A DNA stretch of 64,000 nt, from NCBI GenBank assembly GCA_964017045.1, contig OZ024809.1, positions 11,848,307 to 11,912,306 of the forward strand, given 5' to 3'. This document shows positions 10,068-20,890 of the stretch, one piece after another (the first letter of the stretch is position 1; each line of letters begins with the position of its first letter). The stretch is from Omphiscola glabra. Its lineage: Eukaryota; Mollusca; Gastropoda; Lymnaeidae. Below the pieces are notes generated by a model that had not been told where the DNA came from, made no database searches, and was given only the letters and a program-made list of their open reading frames with translations. A program made the translations under genes and the position numbers.

Positions 10068-10610
10068 TCCATCCATCCCTGTGGCGCTACAGCCCATGTA
10101 CAGCTTGGCCTGCCTCGCCACATCTTTCCACTCAGACCTTCCATCCATGCATGTGGTGCTACAGCCCATGTACGGCTTGGCCTGCCTCACCACATCTTTC
10201 CACTCAGACCTTCCATCCATGCATGTGGCGCTACAGCCCATGTACGGCTTGGCCTGCCTCACCACATCTTTCCACTCAGACCTTCCATCCATGCATGTGG
10301 CGCTACAGCCCATGTACGGCTTGGCCTGCCTCACCACATCTTTCCACTCAGACCTACCATCCATGCACGTGGCGCTACAGCCCATGTAGGGCTTTTGGGC
10401 ACTTTGGCCTGCCTCACCACATCCTTCCACTCAGACCTGCATGACGCTTTTCTTATTATTGCTTGTATTCCCTGCTGCTGTGGATTCCTCTCCACACCAT
10501 CCATCCCTATAATCCTAGGTCTCCCAATGAGCCGTTTTCCCCCTGGGGTTTTGGTGGTGCACCCTTTTCACTTCTACGTCTATAGGCATTCTTTCTAAGT
10601 GCCTCCCCCC
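10068..10610 (-). mobile_element. LINE 3' end with tandemly repeated terminus
   Basis: Minus-strand translation gives GRPRIIGMDGVERNP, SCRSEWKDVVRQAK and YMGCSAT, the C-terminus of a LINE ORF of the same type as the one at 52 kb. The body ends at its 3' side in five tandem 72-bp copies of the last codons (entry 10080-10440). A CCATCCATCC (GGAT tail) lies at the extreme end, 10068-10078. Confidence 0.8.
10080..10440. repeat. 72-bp satellite made from a LINE terminus, 5 copies
   Basis: GCGCTACAGCCCATG recurs exactly every 72 bp at 10084, 10156 (one change), 10228, 10300 and 10372. On the minus strand each unit encodes SEWKDVVRQAK-YMGCSATCMDG, in which MDG is the translated GGAT-type tail. The unit is therefore retrotransposon 3' end plus tail. 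The copies are nearly identical. Confidence 0.95.
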
Positions 10611-10669
10611 CCCCACCGCGTTGTCTGCCCCTTTTGTAATTTCTGCTGTGAGATCCTAATATAAACTAT

Positions 10670-10968
10670 CGTATCCGTAAGTTTGGTTGAAAGAAATTTG
10701 GTCGACGGAAAATTGATCGACGGAAATTTGATCGAACGGAAATTTGGTCGAATCGTTTTTTTATTTTATACGTTAAAATTTTGCGTCAGATTTCTTTTTG
10801 AACGCATTATTTTGTTTTACTAAATAGTATAGTGCGTTCAAAAAGAAATTTGACGAAAATTTTAACGTCTGGACAGAAAAAAAGATTCGAACAAATTTAC
10901 GTTCGATCAAATTACCGTCGATTAATTTTCCGTCGACGAAATTTCTTTCGATCAAATTTCCGGTAACC
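10670..10968. mobile_element. Foldback / MULE-like element, 9-bp TSD
   Basis: The element is nearly one inverted repeat. The left arm (GTCGACGGAAAATTGATCGA ...) pairs with the right arm from 10964 downward, with the centre near 10825. The direct 9-bp flank ATAAACTAT occurs at 10661-10669 and 10969-10977. A long terminal inverted repeat with 9-bp duplication fits Mutator-like or foldback elements. There is no coding sequence. Confidence 0.8.
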
Positions 10969-10977
10969 ATAAACTAT

Positions 10978-11271
10978 ATAGTTCTTGGTTGGTTTGCATT
11001 CTCCATCCATATCCATTCTTTATTAATCCTTATATATTCCGGAGAGCCTTTCTCTCCCGTGTTTAACAGTTTAATGGTTTTAGTATGTCACACCTGGTCT
11101 GATTAAAGTTTTTTAATTTAGTTTTCTTTCTTTTTCTTGTTATGTTTTAACCTTTGAGTATTTTCTTGATCTTGATGTATTTCCTGTTTCCTGCTGATAT
11201 TCTTTCTTTTATTTCTGTAAGAAATTATTATTATTTTTTTTCACAAACACTATCATTTGAAAGCTCTCTAA
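10978..11271. other. Spacer, nothing assigned
   Basis: T-rich sequence without recognisable gene or repeat. Confidence 0.5.
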
Positions 11272-11486
11272 CTGGGCATTCAAACACTTGGGCAATAGTA
11301 GTTTGAAGGATTATGAAGTTGTCGGTGGGCATTCAAACACTTGGGCAATAGAAGTTTGAAGGATTATGAAGTTGTCGGTGTGCATTCGAACACTCGGGCA
11401 ATAGAAGTTTGAAAGATTATGAAGTTGTCGGCGGGCATTCAAACACTTGGGCAATAGAAGTTTGAAGGATTATGAAGTTGGCGGTT
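11272..11486. repeat. 53-bp minisatellite, 4 copies
   Basis: The core is GGGCATTCAAACACTTGGGC followed by AATAGAAGTTTGAAGGATTA. Copies differ at only a few positions. Confidence 0.95.
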
Positions 11487-11746
11487 CATGAAGAAAACTT
11501 GTAAGTTTCTTACAAAAATAAATGTGTTGGCCTGTAAGGGTTTGTACATCTTATAAACAGATGGAGATAAGATTCGATAGCATGACGAAATGGTCAGGCC
11601 TTAAACCCCAAGGGACAATTGGTTTCGAGGTTAAAACACCTCTTTACGGCAAAGATGTCATGTCTCACTTATAGACTGTCAATACATCATGTCTTAGCTA
11701 TAGACCATCATGGCGAAGACATCGTGTCTTAGTTATATAGACCATC

Positions 11747-12232
11747 ATGGCCAAGACATCATGTCTCAGTTATAGCCTTTCACGGCGAAGACATCTTGTC
11801 TCGGTTATAGACATTCACGACCAATCCATCATGTCTCAGTTACAGACAAACAGTAGTCATGAATATTGTGACAGTGAATATAGTGAGTGGGAAGGGGAAG
11901 AATGGGCGATTAGTAGTAGAATAGACGGTATAGCTAGTGTTAATGGTTATAATTATCACAGTAAGTATAGTTATAGTGATTGGTCAGAGAAGGAAGCAGA
12001 AGAAGGTTGGGTTAGTAGCAGAATAGACTGGAGAATAGACGGGAGAATAGACGGGAGAATAGACTGGAGAATAGACGGGAGAATAGACGGGAGAATAGAC
12101 GGGAGAAAAGACGGGAGAGTTAGTATTAATTGCATTTATCCTTACGATAGTTATGACTGGTCAGAAGAGGAAATTGAAGATAATAATTACATGCCAGAAG
12201 GGGGAACTGAAAAAAATCAATTTAGGTTATAG
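11747..12232 (+). CDS. Open frame with acidic and RIDG repeats, unknown
   Basis: This is 161 codons to TAG/TAA-type termination at 12232. The first ~33 residues overlap the 35-bp array, so an internal start at 11830 (MSQLQTNSSHEY) is equally possible. The unique part carries three diverged copies of an aromatic-acidic motif: YSEWEGEEW, YSDWSEKEAEEGW and YDWSEEEIED. Between the second and third lies a run of RIDG/RIDW tetrads (12-bp repeat, 12020-12115). No known domain is recognised. The frame survives across diverged repeats, which is suggestive, but no exon borders or homology support it. Confidence 0.3.
   Translation: MAKTSCLSYSLSRRRHLVSVIDIHDQSIMSQLQTNSSHEYCDSEYSEWEGEEWAISSRIDGIASVNGYNYHSKYSYSDWSEKEAEEGWVSSRIDWRIDGRIDGRIDWRIDGRIDGRIDGRKDGRVSINCIYPYDSYDWSEEEIEDNNYMPEGGTEKNQFRL
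12020..12115. repeat. 12-bp microrepeat, ~8 copies
   Basis: The unit is AGAATAGACGGG with variants ACTGG and AAAAG. It lies inside the open frame at 11747-12232. Confidence 0.9.
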
Positions 12233-12549
12233 ATATTCAGGGTCAAGACATCATGACTTAGTTAAAGACCATCAAGGCCAAGACATAATGTCTAATTTAT
12301 AGACCTTCATGGCCAAGACATCATGTCTCAGCTATAGACATTCACGACCAATCCATCATGTCTCATTTACAGACATTCACGACCAAGACATCATGTCTCA
12401 GTTATAGACCATCACGGCCAAGACATCATGTCTCAGTTATAGACCATCACGGCCAAGACATCATGTCTCAGTTATAGACCATCACGGCCAAGACATCATG
12501 TCTCAGTTATAGACCATCATGGCCAAGACATCATGTCTCAGTTATTGTC

Positions 12550-13270
12550 TTGATTACTAGTACTGTCTGATACCGTTGAAAAATTACATAAAGGCTAATA
12601 TCTCCACCAGAGTGAGCTATAGAAAGCATCGCACCACCAACTAAGTAATGCTTACAGATAGCCGGATAGTAATCAAATATCACCGAAGCGAAAGAGCAGA
12701 GATCTAGATCAGATCACATCTCCGTAAAGTTAACCATAGAAAAGTCACAAGCGATCTCTGCTCCACCGAAGTGAACTGCCGATAGCCGTATTACGTCACT
12801 CGTTCACAAAAGTCTATATCTAAACTGGATCGAATGTCGGGGGGTCTATTTTTCCAACGTCTGGTCGAACGGATCTTGAAAATGTCACAAGCCGCGAAAA
12901 AAAGGGCGAGGTTCATTAAAAAATGAAGGTACATCTCTTCTGGTCACAAAGAAGCAGCCGATAAGAACTCCTGGCCCATTATCGTCTGCAGCGTTTACCA
13001 TTTGCCCGGCGCATGAATTATTCAGCAGGCGTGAGTGCCGTAACTCACGGGGGACGTAGGCACGGGTAGAATCCAGCCGGCTCTTGTTTTTTTCCAACGT
13101 CTCTGTCCGACTTTTGTCTTTGAATAAATGATTATCTTTTAAAGCAGCAAAATGCCTCTCCAACCCCCCCTCCCCTTACCGCCTACCCCCCCCCCCCCCA
13201 AGCCGTCTTCGACTGTGTCAATGTTTCTAAGGCTTACCTGAACAGTTGCATTAGGCGGGTACTGGGAGTG
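12550..13270. other. CpG-containing spacer, no gene assigned
   Basis: The sequence is less AT-rich than its surroundings. A minus-strand frame of 92 codons (12885-13163) has no recognised domain. It ends in C-rich runs near 13165-13200. Confidence 0.4.
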
Positions 13271-14105
13271 AGGGGGGGGGCGAAAGGTAAGGGGCGGGAG
13301 GGAATCGAACATGGTTTTATATTTGTATGTTTCTTTGTTTACTTGAAACCGGTCGTTATTTCGACAATTAAAAAAATAGTGGGGGGGGGGAGGGGGGGAG
13401 GGGTGGTGTCATCTTTGAATATTTTGTGTTTCTTTCGCTCCGATTTTAAATATATATATATAAATATTTATAAATATATACGCTTTATTTTCACGTGATG
13501 TCTTCTCCTCGTGTCACACCAACAAAAAATTAAATAAATTAACCAATCATCTTGGGTGGTTTCATGTGGAAGGAAGATAGGTAACAAATACATTACGAAA
13601 AGACATCTTCGCCCGTCGGCATGGCTTCTTTTCTACAGCTCCATCAAAATGGCACTGATAAGAAACCACCTAAAATGACACTGGACACCTTTTGGTAACG
13701 GCCGAGGAAATTTTTGACAACTGACCGATGACAATTCTGCCCACTAACTGAGTAAAACATTGTTTCAAATAATTTGTCTCTTAAAAAAAAAATAAAAAAT
13801 AATACTTTAATTCCTTATAGAATTATTCAATAATAGCATGTTCTTTATATAGAGAACTACTTATAATTTAATGTAACACTAGCGTGTTACGCGTGGTGCA
13901 ATGTAAAAAATTTCATTAATGAGACACAAACAATAATTGTGTAAATAAAATGACACAGGTTAAAATTTAACAATGATTACATAGAATACGTATTTCAGCA
14001 GATGCCTTCATCGATACAACGAACGACAAACACAAACAAGCAAAAAAATAAATATTTATATAAGTATAAATCAAATTCACATAATATAAATTATGTTTAG
14101 GTAAC
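13271..14105. other. AT-rich spacer with G-rich tract
   Basis: A G-rich tract lies at 13380-13405 and (AT)n at 13449-13480. No gene or array was seen. Confidence 0.5.
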
Positions 14106-14254
14106 ATATATATATGTATGCATGTATGTATGTGCGCGTGCGTGTATGTATTTATGTATGTATGTGTGTGTATGTGTGTGTGTATGTGTCTGTGTATGTA
14201 TGTATGTATGTATGTATGTATGTATGTATGTATGTATGTATGTATGTATGTATC
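14106..14254. repeat. (TATG)n microsatellite
   Basis: It begins with ATATAT and imperfect TATG/TGTG, then a pure (TATG)n run from about 14190 to 14252. Confidence 0.95.
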
Positions 14255-15357
14255 CTACATAAAAAGGAATTAATACAATAAGAGTATACTATTCGCAAGT
14301 CCCTGACGAAAAAAAAGTTCGGATGAACCGAAAGGAAGAGGGTGGAAGTAAACTTTAAAACCAGGAAAAAGATATTGAAGCTATGCGTGATTGTGAACTT
14401 GGTTTAATCTTTATATTAATGTATTTTCCATATATACATTGTATCCGGTGTATTGCTTGCAAACAATATACCAGTAACTGCAATGTTTAATATTCCATTA
14501 TGGTTAGCACTGTTGAAATTATCGAAAACTGGGGCCTGTTTTATTGATGTTATGCAGGTGTTTTCTAAAACGTTCTCCAAGGCGATGGCCTGTCTCTCCT
14601 ACGTATTGCAAATCACGTTGCGACTCGTGCAGGTCAAAAAAAAAACATCTTTGATTCTGAATATATTTCCAGAGGGAAGGTGATCTTCTTGTACAAGTTT
14701 AATTTATCATACTATGTGAATGTTTCGGTGAAGGCATTTACCGCAACGTTTGCATTTGTATTCCGTGTGATCATCATTGAAGCTTGTAACATTCTTGTAA
14801 TGTTACTTTCTTGTATTTCTCTCTTGTTACACTGTTTAGTTATGGTATCCACGTTTTCATATATTAATATATCTAAGACAATTTACTTGATAAGTAATTT
14901 GATTTTTGCATCACGACATTTATTAAACACATATAAAAATATCACCTCTGACAACCAGAGCAAGATATAATTCTTCATATACATTCTTCATTTTTTTGTA
15001 CTTAGCATTAAGATGCTGTAAGAACACTTAAATTTAATGGATAATCATAGCGAGAGCTATCATCTTATTGACTGTATAAAAAAAACTCTCTCCCCCCTAA
15101 TTCATTCTACTTCCTGTTTTTCTATTACTTTTCAAAAATAAAAATATAATTTTCCGAAACAAAACTATTCAAATATATGATCTGTTACAAAGCTGACCCT
15201 ATGCATTGTTTTATTTACACAAAGTGTTTGCGACTCATTCATCTACTTCAAAGCTTTATCGCAGTCCAGCACTCTTGTAATGTAATACGATAGTGCTGAA
15301 TCAAGCACGTCAGGTTAGGGTACTATACTGCAGATGGTTGAAATGTAACATCAGAGT
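14255..15357. other. AT-rich spacer, no gene assigned
   Basis: Two plus-strand frames (14453-14683 and 14680-14970) are hydrophobic but match nothing I recognise and lack splice or start context. Confidence 0.4.
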
Positions 15358-15365
15358 GTTAGACC

Positions 15366-15537
15366 CGGCGGCGTTGCTAGGATTGCTGCGCCCCACTGGC
15401 CGACCCAAGTATTTTGCCACCCCCTTCCACGAAATCCACCCCCATCCACAAATGCCATCCCTCACTATGAAGAAGCACACAAAAAAGTCACTAAAGGGGC
15501 GCACCACCTCCTCCAAAGCCTCCTTCCTACGCCTCTA
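15366..15537. mobile_element. hAT-type MITE (CAGAGGCGTAG family), 172 bp
   Basis: The right end reads CCTACGCCTCTA and the left end CGGCGGCGTTGCTAGG, degenerate versions of the CAGWGGCGTAGC termini. Flanks are GTTAGACC (15358-15365) and GATAGACT (15538-15545), a 6-of-8 match typical of an aged hAT duplication. The length equals that of the relative at 50151-50322. Confidence 0.65.
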
Positions 15538-15572
15538 GATAGACTTACACCAAGGATCGATAAAGTCTGTCC

Positions 15573-15835
15573 ACGAATGATTCGTTTGCCGTATTCCGTG
15601 AATCAATCAAGAATGATCCATGTTACCAAATTCCATGAATGTTTCGTTTGCCGTAATCCATGGAACAAAAATGATCCATGTTACCATATTCCATGAATGT
15701 TTCGTTTGCCGTAATCCATGGATCAAAAATGGTCCATGTTACCATATTCCACGAATGTTTCGTTTGCCGTATTCCATGGATCAAAAATTAGCCATGTTAC
15801 CATATTCCACGAATAATTCAGGTTATACCGTATTC
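15573..15835. repeat. 57/58-bp minisatellite, ~5 copies
   Basis: The core is CCATGTTACCATATTCCA, then GAATGTTTCGTTTGCCGTA. The outer copies are more diverged. Confidence 0.9.
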
Positions 15836-16496
15836 CTACTTTATATTTTATTCCATCTGAACATTTGAACATTAAATTATTTATGTCGAAGAACAAGGTC
15901 CGCCATCCCCACCCCACCTGGCCCCACATGTTTTGAAGGCCCTTGGCTTGTCTGGCGTCCATAAAACTGCTTCTTACTTCTGGCGGAAGGCAACTATAAA
16001 AGACACGAGTGGGGTCAGAGATTACCCGCCCACAAAACGACTGATCTGATGTCTTCGTGTTTTTGTAAACACTGCACTCCGGGAGCGCACTGGAACCACG
16101 CGCTCGTCGGTCAGAGAGTAGAGGTGGATCAGTGTGGCGTAAAAGGGTCTAGCCGAGAGACGTTTTGTTTAGTGTGCTGTCAAGTGTCCCAAAGCCTTTC
16201 AAAGTGTCGTCAACCTATGCCTTTCAAAGTGTCGTTAACATTTTGTCTTAAGGTGAATGTCACCTTTGTTTTAAGCTGTTGTTGACTTTGAGGTTCTAAA
16301 GGGCTCCAGGATTTGATGACATCGGTTTGTGCAGAGTCGGAAGGAAAAAAGGTTCCAACACGCGGGGTAAACATTATGACACTGAGGCGTCATAATCTCA
16401 TCCGTGCTAGAAAGAAAGTGCTCATTATTAGATTGAGGCGTCATGGCCTTTATAAGCTTATTTAAGAAAATGCACGCTTCTGTAGAAATGTGATGA
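15836..16496. other. Spacer, no gene assigned
   Basis: A 78-codon frame (16049-16285) is cysteine-rich but has no start context or recognised pattern. Short internal repeats such as CCTTTCAAAGTGTCGT occur near 16195-16235. Confidence 0.4.
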
Positions 16497-16615
16497 TATT
16501 TGGACATCAGAACTTCCGGTGATTGGACATCAGAACTTCCGGTCTTTGGACATCAGAACTTCCGGTCTTGGGACATCAGAACTTCCGGCCTTGGGACATC
16601 AGAACTTCTGGTTAA
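16497..16615. repeat. 22-bp minisatellite, 5 copies
   Basis: The core is GACATCAGAACTTCCGG. Confidence 0.9.
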
Positions 16616-16884
16616 ATGAAAAATAGGAATCTTTATTTAAAAATTCATTTGGGGATTTTATTCGTTCCATGATCGTGCCGAAAAAAATGAGTTCTGGACA
16701 AAGTCTAAAAAAATTCCGCCAACCCCCCTCCCCCTCTTTTATTGTACACTCTCACCGTTTCGTCAAAAAATAAGATACATTTTACACACATACATACCGT
16801 TCAATGTGTGGCCGTGTTCAGAGTGGTTGGTTGGTTGGTGACAATACAGTTTTAACCTTTGTTTACAAATCCGAGGAAACAGTG

Positions 16885-17508
16885 GTTCTGAGAACTATAT
16901 CTCTATTCAATAGACTATTGGTTCTGAGAGTATAATAAAACGAGGTAGTGAGAATTATATCTCTATTGGTTCTGAGAGTATAATAAAACGAGGTAGTGAG
17001 AATTATTCTCTATTGGTTCTGAGAGTATAATAAAACGAGGTAGTGAGAATTATATCTCTATTGGTTCTGAGAGTATAATAAAACGAGGTAGTGCGAACTA
17101 TATCTCTTTTGGTTCTGAGAGTATAATAAAACGAGGTAGTGAGAATTATTCTCTATTGGTTCTGAGAGTATAATAAAACGAGGTTGTGAGAATTATATCT
17201 CTATTGGTTCTGAGAGTATAATAAAACGAGGTTGTGAGAATTATATCTCTATTGGTTCTGAGAGTATAATAAAACGAGGTAGTGAGAACTATATCTCTAT
17301 TGGTTCTGAGAGTATAATAAAACGAGGTAGTGAGAATTATTCTCTATTGGTTCTGAGAGTATAATAAAACGAGGTAGTGAGAATTATTCTCTATTGGTTC
17401 TGAGAGTATAATAAAACGAGGTAGTGAGAATTATATCTCTATTGGTTCTGAGAGTATAATAAAACGAGGTAGTGAGAATTATATCTCTATTGGTTCTGAG
17501 AGTATAGG
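16885..17508. repeat. 46/48-bp minisatellite, ~14 copies
   Basis: The core is GAGAGTATAATAAAACGAGG. Units are 48 bp, or 46 bp where TATATC is shortened to TATTC. The length variants are interspersed and share single changes (GTAGTG/GTTGTG). Confidence 0.95.
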
Positions 17509-18594
17509 TAAAAGCAAGGAAAGTGAAATAGTAATAGGCCAGTGTCTGAAAAGATAAATGAATATTACAAATCATTTATAGTGACACATTTAAGTATATA
17601 CAACTAGCAATGAGTACGGTGGATAACGCTGGATAACTAGTGTTTTACAGGTTATCCAAAGTGTGACAATGATTCAATGACGGGGGGGGGGGGGGGCGTA
17701 AATCTGAATTTTACAGGTTATTCAAAGTATGACAATTATTCAATAAAGATGTAATATAACCCTGGACTTAACGGGTTTTTCAAAGTATAACTAACTTACG
17801 CAATAATAAATAAAAGTAATAACAAAAATGGGCAATAAAAATACTCATGCAATTCTAGATACTTGGCTTATGCAATTATATTGATGCCCACATGGGTCTG
17901 TGTTAGATTTTAATGCATAACAGTACGCTTAACTCGGGCACTATAAAATATAATCGTTATTAGGATAGTGGTGAAGCGGTTTAGTGTATGTGAGAAGTAT
18001 ACCGATATCAGTATGTGTAACTAGAACGATATAAACCATAGATGTCGGTGTGTACGCACGCACACGTGGAGTCTACACAAAGCACAGCAAATGCTGGTAT
18101 GTTTAACTATGTCGATAAAGGGATATTCAAGGAGCTCGACAACTAATTAAATTAAAACACTACTTGACATTATCAGTAATGAACTAGAATCATCCATTAA
18201 AACCACATAATGAAATGCCCTCTACAAAATAAGGATACACAAATCTTCATTGCCAATTACAGAGAGACTGGTTAATTTGCTAACGAATGATTGGCCCTTT
18301 GCACAAATCGGCACCGTCGGTTCAAAATCGAGCAGGGATCACTAGACTTCCCTGACAAAGCACCTATGGAACGATATAGGAGGACCAATACGCCAGAATC
18401 AAAACAAAGCGGATGGCGTAAGAGCTACCTGCTGGTCACGTGATGGTCATGACCGGTCCGCGAGTAAAGCTCAACTGAATAGTTCTCAGCACAGATTGGC
18501 GGGTGCTACTTTTATATTTAAGTGGGTGTGCGTGCGTGTTGTTATAGTTTAACCTTAATACTAGTTTTCATCTACTGGAAAAACTGCCTGTATT
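17509..18594. other. Spacer, nothing assigned
   Basis: A G run lies at 17683-17696. The three TTACAGGTTAT-like phrases (17645, 17711, 17764) hint at a weak ~60-bp repeat. No gene. Confidence 0.45.
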
Positions 18595-18800
18595 TCTACC
18601 ACAAATGAATGTGATACATTGAATAAATGGCTGTCATTTCACCACCAATGAATGTGATACATATGAGTCAGTGCCTGTCCTTGTACCGCCAATGAATTTG
18701 ATACTTTTGAGTAACATTTAAGTAACTGCCTGTCATTGTACCACCAATTTCATGTGATACATTTCAAAAAGTGTTTGCCCTTGGACCACCGATGACTCTA
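18595..18800. repeat. Degenerate 50-60-bp repeat, ~5 copies
   Basis: Each copy has CTGTC..T.TACCACCAATGAATGTGATACAT with irregular spacing. Confidence 0.75.
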
Positions 18801-18934
18801 GCACATAAAACCAGAAATATCCTTCCGCCTCCACGAAGACAACCAACCCCAAGATCTGGGTGTAAATGACCAAGGCGCATTTTTATGTTAGCAAATATAC
18901 TGAGGTTTCACCCGATTGCTCTATAATAATATAT

Positions 18935-19045
18935 GCACGTAATCGAATACGCCGTGGCCGTGTGACTTGTGAGTACATAATCGAGTACGTTGTCACAGGG
19001 TGACTTGTCAGCACATAATCGAATACGTTGTCACAGGGTGACTTG
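18935..19045. repeat. 38-bp minisatellite, 3 copies
   Basis: The core is CAGGGTGACTTGTGAGTAC followed by ATAATCGAGTACGTT. Confidence 0.85.
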
Positions 19046-19364
19046 TGAGTACAAAGCGCTGTGAGACTCATACTCCGAAAGCGAAGATCCATTTAGCTAC
19101 ACTTTTGAGACCAGGATGAGCCAATTTTCAAAGGCAATTTTGGAATGTTAAACGTGCGTGTGTGTAACTGTGTGTGTGTAAATGTGCATGTGTGACAGTG
19201 TTTGGTAATTGGAATATTAATAAGTAAAAAGTTCCATATCTTAATTTTTTTTTTTTCTTTCAATTTCCTTCTTATTAAGTAACTTCCCCAAAAATCATCA
19301 TTTTTAATCCAGGGCTAAATTGGAACATTTCTTCTTGCCAGCTCCTCTCCAAGACAGAATAACG

Positions 19365-19880
19365 ACACATACTCTCTCCCTCCCACTCTCTCCCTCCCAC
19401 TCTCTCCCTCCCACTATCTCCCTCCCACTCTCTCACTCCCACGCTCTCCCTCCCACTCTCTCACTCCCACTCTCTCCCTCCCACTCTCTCCATCCCACTC
19501 TCTCCCTCCCACTCTCACCCTCTCACTCTCTCCCTCACACTCTCTCCCTCACACTCTCTCCCTCACACTCTTCCTCTTTCTATATATCTTTCACCCTATC
19601 TCTCTTCTCTATCTCTCCCTTTCAATATTACGCTATGATTTACCCTCTCTCTCTCTCTCGATATATATATATATATATATATATATTTCACCCTATCTCT
19701 CCCCCCTCTCTCTCCCTATCTTTCCCTCTATCTCTCCATCTTTCTCTTTATATCGTTATCTTCCTCTCTATCTCTCTCTGACACGCTCATTCTCTCTCTA
19801 TCTCTCACTCTCTGTCTCTCCCTCTCACTCATCCTCCCTCTCTCTCTCTCACTTATTCTCTCACTATCTCTCTCTCTCAT
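19365..19880. repeat. (CTCTCCCTCCCA)n low-complexity tract
   Basis: A polypyrimidine tract with an embedded (TA)n at about 19661-19686. The encoded serine/proline/leucine frame is an artefact. Confidence 0.95.
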
Positions 19881-20027
19881 CCTTGCTCAAACACATTGCA
19901 ATTTTAATAAATAAAATATAATTTCCCGCTTATGTATAGTGTAGATCATCAGTTTCATAAGTATTTAGTAATGTCTGGAATGTTGGTGAAATCATTCTGT
20001 GTATAATGAAATATTGTGTTTCAATGA

Positions 20028-20072
20028 TAGACCATATGATAGACCATATGATAGACCATATGATAGACATAT
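20028..20072. repeat. 12-bp repeat, 3-4 copies
   Basis: The unit is GATAGACCATAT. Confidence 0.85.
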
Positions 20073-20204
20073 GATAGAAGACTTTATAGATATCATGATT
20101 TGTAGCTGCCCATTTGGCATCAATTACTTTAAAATAACAAAAACATAATAGACATTCATAGGAACATGTGTACAGGAACATTTTCCCCCTATTCCACATC
20201 CGCC

Positions 20205-20890
20205 CTTGTCTCTTCCCCCATCTGCATAGTCTCTTGCCCCACCTGCCAGTGTCTGTTCCCCTATCTGCCTTTGTCTGTTGCCCATCTGGCACTTTCTGTT
20301 GCCCATCTGCCACTGTCCATTCACGGTCTGCACTTGTCTGATGTCCATCTTCCACTGTCTGTTGCACATCTGCTACTTTCTGTTGCACATCTGCCACTGT
20401 CTGTTGTCCATCTGCCACTTCTGTTGCCCATCTGCCACTTTCTGTTGCCCATCTGCCACTTTATGTTGCCCATCTGCCACTGTCTGTTGCCCATCTGCCA
20501 CTTTCTGTTGCCCATCTGCCACTGTCTGTACTCCCATCTGCCACTTTCTGTTGCTCATCTGCCACTGTCCGTTCACCATCTGCCCTTGTCTGTTGCAGAT
20601 CTGTCACTGTCTGTTGCCCAATTTGCCACTTTCTGTTGCAGATCTGCCACTGTCTGTTTCTCCATCCGCCACTGTCTGTTCCCCCATCTGCCACTGTCTT
20701 TTCCCCATCTGCCACTGTATGTTCCCCCATCTGCCACTTTCTGTTGCCCATCTGCAACTGTCTGTTCCCCCATCTGCCACTGTCTGTTCCCCCATCTGCC
20801 ACTGTCTGTTCCCCATCTGCCCCTGTCTGTTCCCCCATCTGCCTCTGCGTGTTGCCCCATCTGTCACCGTCTGTTGCCCCATCTGCCCCC
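20205..20890. repeat. 21-bp minisatellite, ~33 copies
   Basis: The core is CTGTTGCCCATCTGCCACT. Subtypes GTTGCCC and GTTCCCCC are clustered, the second mainly after 20660. Open frames in all three phases of both strands follow from a unit divisible by three and lacking stops. Confidence 0.95.

Larger units (their letters stand above)
11640..12548. repeat. 35-bp minisatellite split by an open insert
   Basis: The core is AAGACATCATGTCTCAGTTA followed by TAGACCATCACGGCC. Copies run 11640-11850 and again 12230-12548, where the last five are nearly identical. The interval 11850-12230 is unrelated sequence holding an open frame (separate entry). Confidence 0.95.

Noticed and set aside
12885..13163. 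92-codon minus-strand frame
   Set aside because: No domain, no splice borders tested convincingly. Composition alone does not support a gene.
19320..19781. Leucine/serine/proline-rich frame
   Set aside because: Low-complexity polypyrimidine tract.
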